Part shown: one piece after another, positions 1 through 10,415 of the stretch
How the letters are laid out: every line of letters begins with the position of its first letter
Numbering within the stretch: the first letter of the stretch is position 1
From: Brachypterus glaber
Lineage: Eukaryota > Arthropoda > Insecta > Coleoptera > Kateretidae
DNA length: 64,000 nucleotides
Direction: 5' to 3'
Assembly: GCA_958510825.1 (NCBI GenBank)
Contig: OY294046.1
Coordinates: forward strand, 74,099,808 to 74,163,807
Made by a program: the position numbers and the translations under genes
The notes under the pieces: model-generated
Seen by the model: the letters and a program-made list of their open reading frames with translations, nothing else
The model's database searches: none
Told to the model about the DNA's origin: nothing

Positions 1-130
1 TTTTATAATATAAATCCGTTATCTTAAATAATATGTTGTCTTTAATAATATGGTTCATTATATTTTGAGATGCACATGATCCATTATAAATGCAAAAACA
101 ATGCATTCGAAATGTCATGGGTATTATTCT

Positions 131-640
131 TGTTTTTAATAATAGTTTAGTTTAGTTTAGTTTAGTTGTTTCAATGCGGGGTTCATAGCCCTCAACACCT
201 GGTCCCTAGGGACCTTTGTGTTTACCGCACAGACCTCCTCAGAGCATCCCTGTTTCTTTTAAAAAGTCCAGGTATGGTTTCAGGGGAGTGTTCATGATCT
301 CGTTTGGTTCCAGAGAGTCGTTCCCAAAGTACTTCCATCTTAGGCCTATTAGCGATGGACATTCACATATGAGGTGGTAGGGTTCTTCATCCCCTTCCCC
401 ACATCTCCTGCACACGGGGCTCGTAATCTGTCCCATTACGTGTCGGTGCTTGTTCAGTAAGCAGTGTCCAGTTATTATACCCGTTATTGTTCTCAGTTGA
501 CTCCTGGACATGCCTAGAAGTAAGCTGGTTCTTTTCTTGGTAGGTCATCCTAGGAAGAGTTTGGAGTGCCTCATTCTAGGAGCATCTATCCAGTGTTGCT
601 GGTGTTCATCCCGCAACATTCTCCTGACCTCGTGTCTGGC
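131..640 (-). pseudogene. 3' end of a jockey/R1-type LINE (RNase H tail)
   Basis: On the minus strand an open frame (511-239) ends a non-LTR retrotransposon polyprotein. It has the TGHC block followed by a Cys/His cluster (CRRCGEGDEEPYHLICEC) that closes the RNase H region of such elements. Homologous codons continue upstream to about 640 but contain an in-frame stop near 525, so the copy is dead and 5'-truncated. Downstream on the minus strand the element ends in short AAACT-type repeats (plus strand TTTAG x5, 143-168), as expected for a LINE tail. The clade is inferred from the motif only. Confidence 0.75.
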
Positions 641-661
641 TTTTTTAATAATAACTTATTA

Positions 662-902
662 GGGAACGTTTAAGTATTACGTAACGCAAAATGTACCAAA
701 ATTCATACTTCATACCTCGGTTCTCGCGTTATTCAAGGCTGTAGAGATTCAATATTTTTTCTACCCCCTCCCCCTAACACTCCCCCTATTAGGGCGGGTA
801 GCCAAAATATGAAATCTCTATAATCTATAATAACGCGAGAACAGGGGTATGAAGTTTATGAATTTTGGTACAATTTGCGTTACGTAATACTTGAACGTTC
901 CC
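662..902. mobile_element. MITE family 1, copy 1 (TTA duplication)
   Basis: The element begins GGGAACGTTTAAGTATTACG and ends with the near-exact reverse complement. It is flanked on both sides by TTA (659-661 and 903-905). The inner sequence is also largely palindromic. Other copies lie at 19182, 35582 (partial) and 42419. A 3-bp duplication with GGG/CCC ends suggests a PIF/Harbinger-type origin, but no transposase is present. Confidence 0.85.
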
Positions 903-1224
903 TTAACTGTTATGTAAAACTAAAGCTGAAATTTTTTCTACAAAACACCTTTTTTATTGAGTGTGTCTTAATGTTTAGCATGTGCTAAGCTTCTCGTTGC
1001 CCAGTTTTAATTTCTCCAGAAAAATTAATGTTGAGTTAAATTGACAATGTCTAATTATATGAAATTAAAAATATGTATTTTATATGATAAAAGTTTAGGA
1101 TTATACTTAATTTATACTTACATTATTTATATTTTGTATTATTATTAGTTTTGTAATCGTTGTAACTAACTCTGTAATTGGGTGTATTCCTGTCGAGTTT
1201 TTTATAAACAAATATTTTTAATTG

Positions 1225-1425
1225 GTAAGGCATAAGTATAGTGTCGCAATTCAAATACTTAGGGAATATTCTAAACTTTGATATCTCCGATAATCTCGAC
1301 ATTCAGAGACACTACAAAAAGTCCTCTGCGTCCGTGCTAATAATAATAGCCCGTCTTTTCTCCAACTTTGCATATTTGAAAAGTAATATTAAGATTATAA
1401 ATGCTTCGGGCTCGAATTATTAATA
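1225..1425 (+). pseudogene. LINE reverse transcriptase fragment
   Basis: A frame of about 60 codons reads FKYLGNILNFDISDNLDIQR followed by a Ser/Ala-rich stretch. The KYLG...DIQR pattern is typical of the segment just after the catalytic core in many LINE reverse transcriptases. No catalytic motif or tail is visible, so this is a short relic. No other coding signal surrounds it. Confidence 0.5.
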
Positions 1426-1623
1426 TGCTAGCATTTTTGGTTGGTGTTAAATTTAAAATAATTTGACTGTTAACGCCAAAATTGCAATTTATTATAAATG
1501 AACCAACAAAAAAAAGTATTGTTCATTCCTGAAACCTAATCCATTATTGAAAATTTAATATTCAAAATAGCGGATCCAAAATGGTGGGAAAATTTAACGA
1601 ATTTTAATTAATTTTGATAAAAA

Positions 1624-2146
1624 ACTAGATGAAACGTTGCAAGCACCCTGTTAAAACATCGGCACTATTGTACACTAGAGCCAACTAGTTTGCAAATTTC
1701 AAACTAGGTGTTTTGTTTGATTTTAAATTTTGTATCTTTAAAACAGTATGTTTTAGCAAAAAACTATATATTACATTTTTTATAGGGCTTAAAAAGAGCT
1801 TTTATTTAAAATATAATTTTTTGAAATCGGGTTATAAATATGTGAGATATGCTGAAAAAACCTTTTACTGCTTTAAACGCCAATATCTCGAAAACAATGC
1901 GTTTTAGGAATACGTTGTTTATAACATTTTTTGACCAATTTAAAATTATCTTTTATATAAGTGCTAAATTAACCAAATACAATAATAATTGCCTTAATTA
2001 TAAACAAAAAACGCTAAAAATAGGAGTTTTACCCTATTTTTACCCCCTTACCCCCAATCGTTTACCCCCAAAATCTAATCAGCTCTTCGGAATACGATAA
2101 GAAACAATATGCAAAAAACCGCAAGTCGATATCTCATGCCGATGTA
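1624..2146 (+). mobile_element. Helentron/HINE-like repeat, copy 1
   Basis: The copy starts ACTAGATGAAACGTTGCAAG and carries the subterminal CATCGGCACT motif. It ends ...GCCGATGTAA. The tetranucleotide tract and the 3' hairpin seen in longer copies are deleted here. The family has 8 copies in the window (1624, 25620, 36780, 41066, 46168, 51591, 62694, 63684). The 60-90 codon frames inside recur only because the repeat recurs. Confidence 0.8.
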
Positions 2147-2593
2147 AAAATAGAATTTAGTAGTTTTCGAGGTTGCTGAAACCGAATCCACTATCAAAAA
2201 TTATAAATTAAAAATGGATACCTACCTACGTTACAGTCTCGTAAAGTTCTTTATAAAAAAAAATGATTTTATGAGAAAAATCTTAGAAGAAAAAGTTATT
2301 AGCGTACAAGAAAAGTACGAAATAAAATCCTGAAAAGGCAATTTGATGCAGCCCTATTTAATTTATTTATTATATCTGTAACTAACGTTGGTTCGGATAG
2401 TAAACCGGCCATTACACTCTATGACGTAGAGTCATATAATTTAATCTAATTCAAAGAGTAACAGAATCGCAATGAATTTTAAAACAAAAGATATTAAAAG
2501 AATTTGTTTCGCTATAATAAAATAATAAAGCGAAAATATTAATTTACAGTATTAATAATAAATCGCGAAGTGAGAAGGAAAAGGTTACATGAG
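2147..2593. other. No gene recognised
   Basis: AT-rich spacer between the HINE copy and the foldback element. No coding exon, RNA gene or clear repeat was recognised. Confidence 0.5.
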
Positions 2594-4071
2594 AAAGGAC
2601 ATGGCACAATTTATAGGGAATTTTGGCCCTCGGTGAAATTCGCTAAATTTTTTATATGTTTTAGTTTATACTTTTTTAAAAGGAATTAGGAACGTTTCAA
2701 GCACTTTGTATGTACAGTTTTTTTTTCTATAAGGAAAATAAAAAAATATTTTTGCCCCAAACTCCTCATAAAAATAAGTTTAATTAGCTTAATGATTAAG
2801 AAAAAAGCTTGATTGGTATAAGCCAAACTGATGTCTGTCAATTTTTTTATATATTATTAGTAATATAAAATTAATTTAGCATGGCTTTTAGAGCCTTTTT
2901 TCAAGTAAATTGCTTTGTATGCCGTCAAGGTGGTCAACAGCAGATGCCCCGAATGGGAGGAAATGAAAACATTTTATTTATTTTTTTATAAAAATGTCCT
3001 AATGTAATACTGTGAAAAAGAATTGAATCAAGGACACATGTCTTTTGATAAGTACAACACCATAATCTCTTATTTTAAGGCTAACATCTTAAATGAAGAG
3101 CGCGGATTTCCATTCAAAGACCCGCGCCAGTTATTAGGTTCATAAGAAATGCTAGTCCAAAAATAAGAGAATTTGGCTTAAAATATAATCGAAAGATGCA
3201 TTTTCTTGATTCATGGATCCTTTTTTTTAGTGTTCATATTTTAAATCATATCGAGGGCTTCATAGCAAAGGGTCATATCTGCTACATGTTAACACGGTTG
3301 ATACAGCCCTGTTATGAAGCCCTCGGTATGATAGTTATATTGGATAATTTATTCTATGCAGAAACACAGTATTTCACTTTCAACTTAGTTTTTCTGTTCT
3401 GTTTTACTTCTAATTTTATTATTTTATTAAGTTCTGGAGTTTTAACATGGGTTCCAGTACATTATATTACAAAAACACATATTCAATTTCTTCTATGTAG
3501 AATTTTGGAAATAATTGTTTTTTTTTGCCGTACAAAAAATAAGGGATACACTTTCGGCATTAAAATCGCTTATTATTTTACATTCCCTTAAAACGAATTT
3601 CTATTCTGCTTTTCTTCTTATTTCATTCTTTAGTTCAATTTTATATACGTTTTAGTACTTTTTACCAGGTTAGGAAATAACTTATTTCACGTATTTCACT
3701 AATTTAGTCCTTAAGAAGTATTTCTGTTGCACTTTTCTTCATCTTATTTAATTATTCTGTCCAATTTCAATATGTATTTCATTACTTTTTCCCAATAAAA
3801 CTGACAATTTAGTCTAAAAAACTTCAAAAATTCGTCAGAATATCCTTCACTGACAAGTTGTCAAACGAAACCATGCCTACTAGAAAAATATTTTTATAAG
3901 GAGTGTAGGGCAAAAATATTTTTTTATTTTCCTTATAGAAAAAAAAACTGTACATACAAAGTGCTTGAAACGTTCCTAATTCCTTTTAAAAAAGTATAAA
4001 CTAAAACATATAAAAAATTTAGCGAATTTCACCGAGGGCCAAAATTCCCTATAAATTGTGCCATGTCCTTT
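2594..4071. mobile_element. Foldback element with ~185-bp inverted arms
   Basis: The left arm (2594 to about 2779, starting AAAGGACATGGCACAATTTA) returns as its near-perfect reverse complement at about 3886-4071. A second hairpin lies in the middle: CGAGGGCTTCATAG at 3252 and its complement near 3320-3335. No transposase and no convincing duplication of the flanks were found. A 131-codon AT-rich frame at 3196-3591 has no recognisable protein features. Confidence 0.85.
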
Positions 4072-4277
4072 GAATATTTTTTTAGTACTAATAGCAATTT
4101 TTATTTTATTATTTTCCCCGGCCTTATTCAGATTAAGCAATTTTCGAATTTATAGACTCCCGATCCGGTTCCTTTGGGTGCTGGAGGCTACAAAAGCCAG
4201 GGCCGTGCAAAGGATTTGCTCCTGGGGGGGGGGTTATCAAATTCTACTATCTTAAATAAAAGAACGTAAGCAAGCCC

Positions 4278-4690
4278 TAGCGCCGCAGGCGACATTTTTT
4301 ACAAATTTAATGGTCCATCATAATTTTAAATTAGTCTTTAAAATTTAAATTAACTTAATTTAATAGTTTACAAAAATGAGTCTTTTAAATTTAAATTAAT
4401 TAAATTTAATAGTTTACAAAAATGCACGAAACTTTAGCGCCGCAGGCGAAACTTTTTCTAATTTCACGCATAAGTTCTACAATCCTAAATAGAGAAAAAC
4501 GTAAAAAAGCCGTAGTGCCACTGACAATTTTTTTTGAAAACTTTAATTTTTTGATCAGTTTTATTATTCTAAATTTCACAAAAAATGCAAAAGGACTCCA
4601 GCGCCGCAGGCAAATTTTTTTCCGAATTTCACTCTTAAATTGTAAACAATTTCCAAAAAAGTTCCGACGTATAATTTATTTTAGCTAATA
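4278..4690. repeat. Degenerate ~160-bp repeats with GCGCCGCAGGC core
   Basis: A GC-rich core, AGCGCCGCAGGCGA or close to it, occurs at about 4280, 4435 and 4597, each followed by a T-rich run. Between the first two lies a separate direct repeat of about 44 bp (4336-4378 and 4380-4423, both ending AATAGTTTACAAAAATG). The cores stand out from very AT-rich surroundings. The class of repeat is unknown. Confidence 0.7.
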
Positions 4691-5089
4691 TTTAAAATAT
4701 CAACAAAATGTGTATTATAGGTACTAATTTATCCTAATATAAGCCCATCCCAGCATAATACACCACTCAATTATAAAATTTAAGGCAAGTTTCATGATTT
4801 TAAAGTTTTGATTGATCATAACTCAAATCTGTAAGTTATACAGTTGAAACCTTGTTATTCTCATACGACGAGAAATCTATTAGTCTCCGCGATTCTACAT
4901 TTACTCTGCCTGTTAAAATTTTAGCGGTATGATGCCAGTCCTACAGTGGCCGCCAGAAAAATTGCTTGCTGTCAAAAATTTAAAAGTATTTTTTTACTAA
5001 TTTTGTATGTTTTAATAATGACTTTTTAAATTAACTTGTAAAAATGGATGAGTAAAAGATACTGACAAAAGTTTTTGAGTTTCCACATC
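4691..5089. other. No gene recognised
   Basis: AT-rich sequence without recognisable coding or repeat signals. Confidence 0.5.
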
Positions 5090-5325
5090 AAACTTTAGGC
5101 TTTCAAAGAAGCCTAAGAGTTTTTTGGGACTACTTGGGATATATCTGCAGGTCTTGGGTATACCTGTTCTAGATATTGTATTTTGCGAGCAATGGCTTCG
5201 CAGAAGATTTCAGACTTTCCCATTGTTTTAAGATTATATCTTAACGGGCAGTGTCCGGTTAACAGCCCTGTATAGGTCTTTAGGTCCACCTTGCTGAGAT
5301 CTTCTACTTACCTAATTTAATATTA
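5090..5325 (-). pseudogene. LINE RNase H remnant
   Basis: Read on the minus strand, the segment gives YTGLLTGHCPLRYNLKTMGK and then a run ending in PRPADISQVVPKNS and a stop. This is the same TGHC block as at 239-511 but from another family, and the Cys/His segment is largely lost. It is a decayed LINE end directly upstream of the LINE at 5330. Confidence 0.6.
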
Positions 5326-5329
5326 ATAA

Positions 5330-7590
5330 GCAAATTTCTTAGGTTTGTATAATCATGTTGGAAACATTAACTGGTCTGAGCTTGATAAATTTGCTGATAT
5401 TAACGAAGCATGTTCATATTTTTACCGAATACTAGAATATGCCTTTGACCAGTATGTACCTCTATATAAACCTAAAGGCAAATCTGCAAGAAAATACCCA
5501 TCTTGGTTTACAATGGATATTATAAAAAAAATTCGTGAAAAAGAGACGGCTTTTAGCCATTACAGAAAAACCCATAGTTTATACTCCCTCAACAAATTTA
5601 AACGACTACGTTCCGAAATAAAATATGATATATCCCAAGCACATACAAGTTATTTAAGAACAGTTGAGGAGTCACTTCAAACTGACCCTAGTAAATTTTG
5701 GTCATATGTAAACTCTAAGAAGAAATCTACTCGCATACCTGGTAAAATGAATTTCGATGATAAAGTATATGAGAACCCAGAGTCTATAGTAGATGGATTT
5801 GCAGAATATTTCTCTAGTGTATACAAGCAATCTTCTCCGATTAACAACTTTGATTTTAACAATAGTGAGAATTTAACTATTAATCTTTCACGTATATCAG
5901 AAAAAGACATTTTATTAGCGTGTAAAAAACTTAAGAATAGTATGACATCGGGTGTCGATAAAGTTCCTAGTTTCCTGGTTAAAGACTGCGCAAAACTTTT
6001 TAGCGCACCATTACTTGTATTATTTAATCTGATATTAAAGTCAAGTACTTTTCCTGATTTGTGGAAGATATCGAGGGTTTGTCCTGTGTTAAAGTCAGGT
6101 GATCCTGGCAATGTTGGTAATTACCGCCCTATTTCAATTATATGCAATTTCGCAAAAGTATTTGAAAGTATTCTTTACAGGTATATTTATAACGACGTAA
6201 AGAATATGTTATCACCTAACCAGCATGGTTTCATGCAAAAAAGGTCTACTGTTACCAACCTTGCCAGTTTCAATGACATTCTTATAGAAAATGTTGACAG
6301 GGGTAGACAAGTGGACGTCATATACACAGACATAATGAAAGCATTCGATCAAATCGATCATTATGTACTGTTACATACTCTAAAATGCATAGGGTTTAGC
6401 CCGATGTTACTTCTTCTATTTGAGTCTTACTTGCTTAATAGGTTACAATTTGTGCAGTATAACGGCATTAATTCAATTTTAATTTCACCTACATCTGGTA
6501 TTCCACAAGGGTCTAACTTGGGCCCTTTGTTGTTTTTAATATTTATAAATAATCTGCTGTTGATTTTGGTTTGTTTCAAGCTTATGTTAGCTGATGACTT
6601 AAAAATATTTTGTGTTATTTCAAATATTATAGATTGTTTTAATCTTCAACAAGAATTAGATAAGATTAATTCTTGGTGTAATGCAAATAGACTAAAATTA
6701 AATATTAATAAATGTAAAGTCGTTACGTATACTCGCAAATTGTACAAGATAGTCTATAACTACAACATTAATAATCAAGTACTGGAAAGATGCAACGATA
6801 TTAAAGACCTTGGTGTTACATTTGACTCTAAGTTAACATTTTCCTTACATATAAACAATATATGCAATTCTGCGTCTAGATTACTAGGACTTATTGTTCG
6901 TAACACCAGGTCATTTAACTCGTCAGCTTGTCTAAAATCTCTATATTTTAGCCTTGTAAGATCCAGATTAGAATACGCATCTTTGATATGGTATCCAATT
7001 TATGAGAGTCAAAAAAATCAAATTGAGTCAGTTCAACGAAAATTTTTAAAAATGTTAAATTACAGAATTGAAAGAATTTATCCCCCACAAGGTACCGATC
7101 AATTATATCTATTAAACAAATACGATATACTCACTTTAGACGTACGTAGAAAAAATGCTTCATTATGTTTTTTAGTCAATCTCTTAGGAAATAAAATTGA
7201 CTACATATATTTACTAACTAAAATAAATTTTCTAGTCCCCCGTGGTAACTCAAGACAAGTAGGCACATTTTCTATCTCTTCTGCCAGGACTAATATTCTT
7301 TACAAATCTCCGGTGTATATCATGTGCAATAATTTCAATTGCTTAAGCAATGATATTGATATTAATTTTAGTGGTCTAGGTCAAATTCTTTATAGTGAAA
7401 ATCATAATCCCGCATAATATTTTTTATTAATATTTTATTTGTATTTATTGATAGATATATTTTGTATTTTTGCAATGCAAAAATTTATTTATGTGTATAT
7501 TTTGTATCATATATGTAGATGTTTATTTATACTTGTCCTGTCATTGGTGTATACTGTTGGTCAATAAAGATTATTATTATTATTCTTATT
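5330..7590 (+). mobile_element. 5'-truncated LINE with (ATT)n tail
   Basis: The insertion starts abruptly inside the linker between endonuclease and reverse transcriptase; an in-frame TAA lies at 5327-5329. It ends about 170 bases after the stop codon with AATAAAG followed by ATT repeats (7566-7585). Truncation at the 5' end and a simple-repeat tail are the usual products of target-primed reverse transcription. No clear TSD was found. Confidence 0.85.
5345..7417 (+). CDS. LINE reverse transcriptase (ORF2 C-terminal part)
   Basis: An uninterrupted frame of 690 codons. The first codon available is TTG, not ATG, and the apurinic endonuclease domain is missing, so this is a truncated ORF2 rather than a complete gene. 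Reverse transcriptase motifs in order: NYRPISIICNFAKVFE (about residue 259), QHGFMQKRST, DIMKAFDQIDH (palm aspartate), SGIPQGSNLGPLLFL, and LADDLKIF with the catalytic Asp pair. A thumb-like segment (LRLVRSRLEYAS type) and an FLVPRGNSR C-terminal part follow. The organisation fits the jockey/CR1 group. The nested LINE at 22728-23369 is a relative by its C-terminal residues. The open frame suggests a fairly young insertion, but it cannot be autonomous. Confidence 0.85.
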   Translation: MYNHVGNINWSELDKFADINEACSYFYRILEYAFDQYVPLYKPKGKSARKYPSWFTMDIIKKIREKETAFSHYRKTHSLYSLNKFKRLRSEIKYDISQAHTSYLRTVEESLQTDPSKFWSYVNSKKKSTRIPGKMNFDDKVYENPESIVDGFAEYFSSVYKQSSPINNFDFNNSENLTINLSRISEKDILLACKKLKNSMTSGVDKVPSFLVKDCAKLFSAPLLVLFNLILKSSTFPDLWKISRVCPVLKSGDPGNVGNYRPISIICNFAKVFESILYRYIYNDVKNMLSPNQHGFMQKRSTVTNLASFNDILIENVDRGRQVDVIYTDIMKAFDQIDHYVLLHTLKCIGFSPMLLLLFESYLLNRLQFVQYNGINSILISPTSGIPQGSNLGPLLFLIFINNLLLILVCFKLMLADDLKIFCVISNIIDCFNLQQELDKINSWCNANRLKLNINKCKVVTYTRKLYKIVYNYNINNQVLERCNDIKDLGVTFDSKLTFSLHINNICNSASRLLGLIVRNTRSFNSSACLKSLYFSLVRSRLEYASLIWYPIYESQKNQIESVQRKFLKMLNYRIERIYPPQGTDQLYLLNKYDILTLDVRRKNASLCFLVNLLGNKIDYIYLLTKINFLVPRGNSRQVGTFSISSARTNILYKSPVYIMCNNFNCLSNDIDINFSGLGQILYSENHNPA

Positions 7591-7880
7591 ATATGTAAAA
7601 AAACCGTACAAGTAATTTTTCTGGCGTCCACGTATGTACAATTGCGGCGATTGATAGAACTCTGTAGTGCCTGCTAGTATTGCCATCTTGTATTTTTTTT
7701 GTAAACTTTTAAATATGGTCGCCGTTGAACTCATATATTAGTTTTCATTTAAGCAAATAAGTAAATTTTTGAAAAAATATCTTTTGGAACCTTTTTGTTT
7801 GCACGTCAAAAAATATATCATTAATAGCCTAGCATAAAAAGTGTTGTTTACTAATAAAATTAATATAAATAATAAAATAA
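7591..7880. other. Presumed 3' end of an intron
   Basis: AT-rich sequence between the LINE tail and the splice acceptor at 7895-7896. Nothing else recognised. Confidence 0.4.
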
Positions 7881-7896
7881 TTATTTTTTTTTTCAG

Positions 7897-8073
7897 AATT
7901 TGCACGGTAAGCGTGATCGTAACCGAGACAAGCACCAGGAGGAAACCACAGAAGCGGAACCGTCGAGAACACCAGAGGATTCAGTTTGCAGTAACGAAGG
8001 CCCCAGTGTTGTTTATGCTGATCTACCGTCCACTGCTCCTCCTGCTTGTAGCAGCTCATTCTACGACAAATGA
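7897..8073 (+). CDS. Candidate last exon of a cellular gene: tail with ITIM-like motif (copy A)
   Basis: A pyrimidine tract ending TTTCAG (7891-7896) precedes an in-frame stretch of 58 codons and TGA at 8071-8073. The peptide is charged and then Pro/Ser-rich: it starts NLHGKRDRNRDKHQ and ends ACSSSFYDK. It contains VVYADL, with the tyrosine at 8014-8016, which fits the ITIM pattern (I/V/L)xYxx(L/V) used by inhibitory receptors to bind SH2 phosphatases. The composition suits the cytoplasmic tail of a membrane protein, but the rest of the gene lies left of the window, so membrane location is inference. AATAAA at 8202-8207 can serve as poly(A) signal. The frame and stop are kept in copy B, which supports this frame over a longer overlapping frame (7841-8143) that reads through the exon. 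Confidence 0.6.
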   Translation, partial: NLHGKRDRNRDKHQEETTEAEPSRTPEDSVCSNEGPSVVYADLPSTAPPACSSSFYDK

Positions 8074-8201
8074 CAAAACGTTAACATTGAGGTTTCTGTT
8101 CATAAATCAGGGGAGGTTTTTGAAACTGATATTTGAAGCATAAAGCTTTAAAAATTAGTTTGACACCTTCTATTAGCTATTTATATGTTTATTTTTTTTT
8201 A

Positions 8202-8207
8202 AATAAA
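8202..8207 (+). promoter_or_regulatory. Poly(A) signal after exon copy A
   Basis: AATAAA, about 130 bases after the TGA of copy A and followed by T-rich sequence. It is consistent with the exon being the last one. Confidence 0.45.
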
Positions 8208-8210
8208 TAC

Positions 8211-9465
8211 TCTGGTATTCAGTTAAGAAACTTTTGTTGTTTCGACTGATCTACCGTCCAGTGACCCTCCTGCTTGTAGCAGCGCATCCTACGATAAATG
8301 ACAAAACGTTAATAGTGAAGTTTCTGTTCATAAATTGGGGGAAGTCTTTAAAATTGATCAGTGTCGGACAGGGCAGATAAGAAAAATCCCACTGGGGCCC
8401 CGTTATGGGTCTCTCCATACATTGGAGGCTGCCCTTTGTATTAAATAATTTCGTTTGTAAAGCTACTAATAAATCTGGCGTAATTAATTCCTGATGACCT
8501 TTTTTTCAGCCATCACCAGTACCCGACATATTTCCAGTTTTATTTTTGCGACGTTCAATTCGATTTGGAACTGTTATTTTTTTAACGTGCTTTTTACAAA
8601 AAAAAAAAAAAAACGGATTTTTAAAATATCACTATACGATAGATTTAAAATTTTTTTTTTTTCGAAAAACCAAAATTGTTCTTTATCGTCGGTTAGGCAT
8701 GCCCCTTAGAACATTTTGGGTGAAAATTAAAAAATCTTAAATAAATCAAACATTTGTGCCCCATTATCTCGAGTAAACCGATTTTCGATTGAATCACCAT
8801 CGTATTAAGCATAAACAAAAAACCTTCCTAACCAAGTTATAAAGAAAGATCTAAAATCCTACAGTGTAGCGTTTAAGGCGGTGCTGTGAATTAGCTACTT
8901 ATACGACTTATCGTACAAAAAAATACATGACACAAAAAATGTTGGACATTTGGTCCTCTTTATTTTCATATCACACGTTTTTGTCCTAGGATGCATCGAT
9001 CTTGATATATTTTAAAAAGTCCCTTTTTTGTGAAAAATACGTTAAAAAAATGACAGTTTCAAATCGAGTTCAATGTCGCAAAATTATTTATTTGCGGCCC
9101 TAAACCCTATCTAATAAACCAAAAATCTAAACTCCCTGAATTATTTCCTGGTAAAGCCTCTTTTATTAACTTGTAGACTGGACTATAACTAGAAATACGC
9201 CGGGTACTGGCCATCAGTTTTAGTTGCGGGGTAAAAGACTATTACCTTTTCTTAACTTGGGGCTCCTCACGTGTAACAAATCTCACCAGCCTCAGGTTGG
9301 CCGATACTGAAAACGATATTTGTAGCTTAAAGCATCAAAAATCTGTCTTGCCAATTCTATTATAGCTAAAATAGCTTCACATTTTTAATTTATATGTTTA
9401 CTTTTTATGATTATTTTTTTTATATTTAAAACGATCAAAAATTCCCTTTACGGTTCTTAAAAATA
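8211..9465 (+). pseudogene. Terminal-exon copy B, split by a DNA element
   Basis: From 8236 the copy reads VVSTDLPSSDPPACSSASYDK and TGA (8299-8301), aligned codon by codon with the end of copy A. The tyrosine of the ITIM-like motif is replaced by Ser. The upstream half of the exon is mostly lost. The 3' region resembles that of A up to 8358, is interrupted by a hAT-like element (8359-9309), and resumes at 9310 with GATATTTG(T/A)AGC. It has no clear splice acceptor. Confidence 0.7.
8359..9309. mobile_element. hAT-like non-autonomous element in copy B
   Basis: The ends are CAGTGTCGG and CCGATACTG. The flanks are AAATTGAT (8351-8358) and AAAACGAT (9310-9317), a 6/8 match of hAT length. Copy A shows the uninterrupted target (AAACTGATATTTG), which fixes the insertion borders independently. 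No transposase frame is visible. Confidence 0.75.
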
Positions 9466-9500
9466 ACGGAAAAAAAAGGTGTGGTTAACTCAGATCTATC

Positions 9501-9754
9501 CAACGAACTAATAACTCTTCTCTCTAGAATATGCATTTCATTCATTAAAACTGACAAAAACGTCGGCAACATAAACATTCGTCTGTCTTACTCGCACATC
9601 TTTGTTCTAACAGAGACAAAAATACCCGTTACTGGTAATTGTTATTGTTCAGGCCTGAATATACCTATTATTTGTTTACAAACAAACCGAGATGTTGGCG
9701 ATACTTTATTTTAACGGTATGAGTATTCTAGAAAAAAGAGTTATTATTTCGTTA
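9501..9754. mobile_element. hAT-type MITE family 2, copy 1
   Basis: The termini are CAACGAACTAATAACTC... and its reverse complement. A perfect 8-bp duplication GATCTATC lies at 9493-9500 and 9755-9762. The target is the GATCTACC site of the terminal-exon repeat. Other copies are at 25136 and 43349. Confidence 0.9.
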
Positions 9755-9844
9755 GATCTATCTTCCACTACTCAATCTGCTTGAAGCAGCTCTACCTCTG
9801 ACAAATAAAAATACGCTATAATATTGAAGTTTCTGTTTACAAAT

Positions 9845-10228
9845 CTAGACCACTAGATAGGTGGTTTGTAATAGTAGGTGTGTAGCTTGTTTAGTTCCAC
9901 AGGACCTGTGGAACTAACAAATGACATACTACCGGTAAAAACACATATATGGTTGTGACTTAACATATATGATAATTTCACATATTTTATTAAATAAGTC
10001 GCTGGCGCACTCTATAAAAAGTTACCAATATTTGACCTCATTTATTTCATGTATCGTCTGAGTCGCTGACCTGCAATTTTTATGCACTCTGGTGCAACAA
10101 AAAGTCAGGCCACACAGTGGCTTAGTTCCACAGGACCTGTGAAACTAAGCAAGCTACACCTGGTGTATTAGGTAAACCATGTAAACTACTTAACTAGCCT
10201 AACAAACTTTCCTATCCAGTTCTCTAGA
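9845..10228. mobile_element. MITE with internal hairpin in copy C
   Basis: The outer ends TAGACCACTAGATAGG and CCTATCCAGTTCTCTAG are inverted, and ACAAATC occurs at both junctions. Inside, 9876-10161 forms a second inverted repeat (GTAGCTTGTTTAGTTCCACA at the left and its complement at the right). A perfect palindrome, TTAGTTCCACAGG plus complement, is at 9892-9918. Confidence 0.7.
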
Positions 10229-10415
10229 CAAATCAAGAAAAATTATTAAAATTGATATTTGTAGCCTTAGAGATTCGAAAAACCATATTGTAAGTCGGTA
10301 TAATACCACTTGCTTTTGGCACCTCCTGTTATAAAATAAATTTGTTTTTATTGCTGTTTATTGAATTTAAAATTATATGGTTATTCTATTGATAATTATC
10401 AATAGAATTATAATA

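Larger units (their letters stand above)
9466..10415 (+). pseudogene. Terminal-exon copy C, split by two elements
   Basis: Homology to copy A begins around 9478 (GTGTGGTTAACTCAGATCTATC), is broken by a MITE at 9501-9754 and resumes with TTCCACTACTCAATCTGCTTGA. Reading in the frame of A gives VVNSDLSSTTQSA and then a premature stop, so the tyrosine is again lost. The 3' region is interrupted by a further element at 9845-10228 and continues after it to about 10345. Confidence 0.65.

Noticed and set aside
1713..2100. Recurrent 60-90 codon frames (also at 25709, 36997, 41274, 46540, 62783, 62919, 63798) that look like a conserved small protein family
   Set aside because: They lie inside copies of the HINE-like repeat and appear on either strand with frameshifts between copies. 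Repetition of the DNA explains the similarity.
3196..3591. 131-codon frame inside the foldback element
   Set aside because: AT-rich, hydrophobic, no domain, no homologue recognised, and it overlaps an inverted repeat.
7841..8143. 100-codon frame over the terminal exon
   Set aside because: It reads through the splice acceptor and is in another frame than the one whose stop is shared with copy B.
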